Below, one piece after another: positions 39,311-41,733 of a stretch of 41,733 bases of DNA (the stretch's first letter is position 1; each line of letters opens with the position of its first letter). A model generated the notes under the pieces. It was not told where the DNA came from, did no database searches, and saw only the letters and a list, made by a program, of their open reading frames with translations. The stretch comes from a virus. Where the stretch lies: the IMG/VR virus record IMGVR_UViG_3300046007_006577, positions 1 through 41,733 of that record; one strand, 5' to 3'. A program made the translations under genes and the position numbers.

Positions 39311-40960
39311 ATGCCCAAGGAAAGCACGATCCAACTGTACAACTCGTCGGTCACGGGAAACTCCCCTTCCTCGGGAGACCTGTCGCTCGGCGAACTCGCC
39401 ATCAACACATCCGACGAGAAGGTGTTCTTCAAGAACCTCGGCGGAACGGTCCTGTCGCTGTCACAGAGCAAGGACCTTTCAGGTGCGTTTGCGCACAACA
39501 ACGAAGTCGTATCGTCAATCAACGGTGCCACGGGAGCAGTCACCGATGTAGCCAAGACGAACACGACACAGACCTTCACAGGATTGCAGAGGTTCTCCAA
39601 CGGCATCTCGGCTGCGGGTGCCACCTTCGATGCGGGAAGCACGGTGAGGCTCTCCACGCTAGCCTCGCACCCGCAGGTGGACATCGGAGGAGGCTTCTAC
39701 TCGGGAGGAAACATCTCGGGTGAGGCGGTCAACAATGTCTACTTCGTGGCGGGACAGGGAGGAAGCGGCGACTTCCCCACCAAGCCCTACATCGCCTTTA
39801 GCAATAACAGCACCGACCTTGGTGCAGACATCACATTTCAGACTCTCGGCGGCGACATCAAGTTCACGGCGAACACCGACATCGACATCGTCGCATCGGA
39901 CGGCAATGTGAACATCTCAAGTGCGAGTGGCGGCATCGTCATCGATCCCGTGACCTTCGTCAACATTGCGGGTGGTGTCCTCTATGTCGATGACACGAAC
40001 AACAGGGTCGGCATCAACGACACGACTCCGAGCATGGCTCTCTGCGTCAACGGAGGCATCTCGGGCAACTCCGTGATCATCGCCGCAGGTGCCACCTTCA
40101 ACTCCCGTGCAAACTTTGCAGCGGGACTGACCACGGCGAACCTGTTCGTCTCGGGTGGAGCAACCTTCGGTGCTGCGGTCAGCATCACGGGTGCCCTCGC
40201 CGCAACAGGAGCGACATTCACTTACAACATGAGCCTCGGAACGGACAAGAATTTGCTGAAGGATGCCACCTTCAAGGACTTCGGCGAGGTGTTCGGGTAT
40301 CAGGTCCGCAAGGAGATCAACGATGGCAAGACCAGCACCAGATATTATGTCGATCTGTCGAGGGGCAACACCTTCTACCTAAACCTATATGGAAGCGACA
40401 ACTCGGGAATACTCGGGGGATATGCGCCTAGCGATAATCTGCCTTCCATCAAAGTTCCATCGACCGCATGGGCGACGGTCACCACGACCGTGGGTCTGAC
40501 GGGTGCCACGGCATCGACTTTCAACCAAGGCGGAACCATTGCGGCGGGACAGTTCCTCTTCGGACCTGGCATCACTAGCACGGGATGCACCGCCGTCTCA
40601 TACAACTCGGGCACGGGGGCCATCGTACTCAGCAAGGCTGCACAAGCCACGGTCACCAGCGCATACACCGCCTTCGTGCGGAACAACGGCGAGGGATTCG
40701 GCATGGATGCGAGTCCAAAGACCTCGGTGGCATCAACATTCCCTCCCGCTCGGGTTCACTCGTTCACTCTCATCGTGGGTGCAACCGCATCGGCATCGAT
40801 CACATGGCAGACGGGAGCAACCCACTACGGTCAGATCAAATGGCCTTCGGGAACGGCACCGACGCTCACCACGACGAGTGGAAAGTTCGATGTCTTCTCA
40901 TTCCTCTCCTACGACTATGGTACGACTTGGCTCGCCTTCAACGCAGGACAAAACTTCTAA
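39311..40960 (+). CDS. Tail fibre protein 3
   Basis: A 549-aa fibre without the 273-nt repeats. The head MPKESTIQLYNSSV..LSLGELAINTSDEKVFFKN is paralogous to the two preceding fibres. The middle shows beta-helix-like ATFDAGSTVRLSTL, GATFNSRANFAAGLTT, GATFGAAVSITGAL periodic segments typical of phage shafts; the C-terminal 60 residues (ITWQTGATHYGQIKWPSGTAPTLTTTSGKFDVFSF, quoted in part: IKWPSGTAPTLTTTSG) match a common terminal block of T4-like structural proteins. It ends GQNF rather than GGTF. Start ATG at 39311 follows the CTAAATA motif. Its TAA stop shares a base with the next ATG. Confidence 0.85.
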   Translation: MPKESTIQLYNSSVTGNSPSSGDLSLGELAINTSDEKVFFKNLGGTVLSLSQSKDLSGAFAHNNEVVSSINGATGAVTDVAKTNTTQTFTGLQRFSNGISAAGATFDAGSTVRLSTLASHPQVDIGGGFYSGGNISGEAVNNVYFVAGQGGSGDFPTKPYIAFSNNSTDLGADITFQTLGGDIKFTANTDIDIVASDGNVNISSASGGIVIDPVTFVNIAGGVLYVDDTNNRVGINDTTPSMALCVNGGISGNSVIIAAGATFNSRANFAAGLTTANLFVSGGATFGAAVSITGALAATGATFTYNMSLGTDKNLLKDATFKDFGEVFGYQVRKEINDGKTSTRYYVDLSRGNTFYLNLYGSDNSGILGGYAPSDNLPSIKVPSTAWATVTTTVGLTGATASTFNQGGTIAAGQFLFGPGITSTGCTAVSYNSGTGAIVLSKAAQATVTSAYTAFVRNNGEGFGMDASPKTSVASTFPPARVHSFTLIVGATASASITWQTGATHYGQIKWPSGTAPTLTTTSGKFDVFSFLSYDYGTTWLAFNAGQNF

Positions 40961-41475
40961 TGGGAATGCTCGGTGTAACAGGTCGTGTGGCTCTGACGAA
41001 GAACGGTGTCGCCGCAGTAGATGTTACTCCTGCCGCTGTGAATTGGACGGGAACATTGGGTTGTGATGATATTTCTCCATGTGCAGACTATACTGAAGAA
41101 CAAATACTGAGTATCAACCAAGCAATTACCCTAACCTTTACAGTTACATCGACATCAGGAACTCCACCTACTGTTTTTTACAGAAAAGCATCGACACCCA
41201 CATCCTCTACGGGCGAGTATTGCGATAGCAGCAATCAATACGGTGGTACACCTACACCAGAAGGTAGAACTACTGGTGGTTTTTCAACTCTTTACAACGG
41301 ATCTTCTTTGGTCGTTTCTTCTTTGTCTGTGTCTTCAGGAGACTATCTTGCATTCTTTGGATTTGGGAATGCGCCTCCATTTCCGCCTGCTGTACATAGT
41401 GTAACGATAAGAATAAATAATCAAAGTGACTCAAATGCTGTTCTTGACACGATTATTATTCAGCAAATAATGTAA
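40960..41475 (+). CDS. Small beta-rich tip/fibre-associated protein
   Basis: A 171-aa Ser/Thr/Gly-rich, beta-type protein starting MGMLGVTGRVALTKNGVAAVDVTPAAVNW. No catalytic motif; it looks like a small adhesin or capping protein following a fibre. The first 60 codons use the window's GC-rich codons while from about 41080 the gene is markedly AT-rich (many ATA and AAT), as if the 3' half was replaced. ATG overlaps the previous stop; an ATG two codons on is possible. Confidence 0.7.
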   Translation: MGMLGVTGRVALTKNGVAAVDVTPAAVNWTGTLGCDDISPCADYTEEQILSINQAITLTFTVTSTSGTPPTVFYRKASTPTSSTGEYCDSSNQYGGTPTPEGRTTGGFSTLYNGSSLVVSSLSVSSGDYLAFFGFGNAPPFPPAVHSVTIRINNQSDSNAVLDTIIIQQIM

Positions 41476-41487
41476 CAATACAGAAAA

Positions 41488-41733
41488 ATGAAATACGCAG
41501 AAATAAACAACAACACAATAATTAAAATTCATAATGAACTTCCGACAGCATGGAAAAATATATCCAATTTTCATGTTTTGTCTGATTTAGAATTGTCGGA
41601 TCTTTCGTGGTCTGAAAACAATGGATGTAAATTTTATCAAGTAGTCGAAGAATCTCAACCAAGCACAAATAATCGTCTTTATATTGTTTCAACAATACAA
41701 TATACAATTGATGAAGAAAATAAAACTGTTTTG
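41488..41733 (+). CDS. AT-rich fibre-associated protein (3' truncated by window)
   Basis: First 82 codons of a gene cut by the window edge. The opening MKYAEINNNTIIKIHNELP, followed by TAWKNISNFHVLSDLELSDL and NGCKFYQVVEESQP, resembles N-termini of T4-like marine phage proteins located after fibre genes, some with DUF4376-like C-termini, probably fibre-assembly related. Composition is strongly AT-rich (around one-third GC by eye), unlike the rest of the genome. Start ATG at 41488 lies 12 nt after the previous stop with only a weak ribosome site. Function unproven. Confidence 0.65.
   Translation, partial: MKYAEINNNTIIKIHNELPTAWKNISNFHVLSDLELSDLSWSENNGCKFYQVVEESQPSTNNRLYIVSTIQYTIDEENKTVL

Overview
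The window is a stretch of a large, virulent T4-like (Straboviridae/Kyanoviridae-type) tailed phage genome. This rests on a full T4-type replication set: sliding clamp gp45 (partial), clamp loader gp44/gp62, RegA, family B DNA polymerase gp43, UvsX, DnaB-type helicase gp41 and DnaG-type primase gp61. All genes lie on the + strand and are tightly packed, often with ATGA or GTGA stop/start overlaps. Several genes recall marine T4-like phages (ThyX, the 128-aa and 221-aa proteins after the structural genes, fibre N-termini). By eye most of the window is about 60% GC, much richer than T4 or typical cyanophages, so the host is probably a high-GC aquatic bacterium. The host cannot be named, and no photosynthesis gene is visible.

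Layout. 1-3.0 kb: clamp, clamp loader, an unknown 243-aa protein and RegA. 3.0-6.6 kb: dUTPase, a MazG/DUF1599-like nucleotide enzyme, an exported lysozyme resembling the invertebrate (i-type) family, a small nucleotidyltransferase and two different DNA methyltransferases. 6.6-11.5 kb: DNA polymerase, a polysaccharide deacetylase, UvsX and a small acidic protein. 11.5-20.5 kb: a glycan-synthesis island inserted between uvsX and the gp41 helicase. It holds six glycosyltransferase-like genes, two nucleotide-sugar SDR enzymes, a DegT-fold enzyme with the PLP lysine replaced by histidine (ColD-like 3-dehydratase), a methyltransferase, and a scar made of an epimerase head fused to a DegT-type tail. 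20.5-27.1 kb: helicase, tRNA-Ile(UAU), a KWDG-motif protein, a 1200-aa fusion (nucleotidyltransferase + RimK-like ATP-grasp + retropepsin-like + phage-specific tail domains) and a small conserved protein. 27.1-32.9 kb: probable virion and conserved unknown proteins, primase, an acidic protein and ThyX. 32.9-41.7 kb: a tail-fibre block with a collagen-like fibre, two repeat-built fibres, a third fibre and small tip or chaperone-like genes, ending in a sharply AT-rich segment cut by the window edge.

Two short AT-rich motifs, CTAAATA and CATAGATA, sit just upstream of many genes. They resemble the T4 late-promoter core TATAAATA, and several CTAAATA copies contain the TAA stop of the preceding gene.

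The least expected signals are: (1) GC-rich, hairpin-forming repeats built on GGGCGCAC/CACGGGCG, inserted in frame in the deacetylase, helicase and primase genes, with a weaker copy in the polymerase, read in different frames; (2) the glycan island with its ColD-like enzyme and recombination scar; (3) a signal-peptide lysozyme whose start is buried 122 nt inside the preceding gene; (4) the 1200-aa multi-enzyme fusion; (5) a phage tRNA with the unusual UAU anticodon; (6) a cysteine-rich PSI-like insert of different base composition in a repeat-built fibre.
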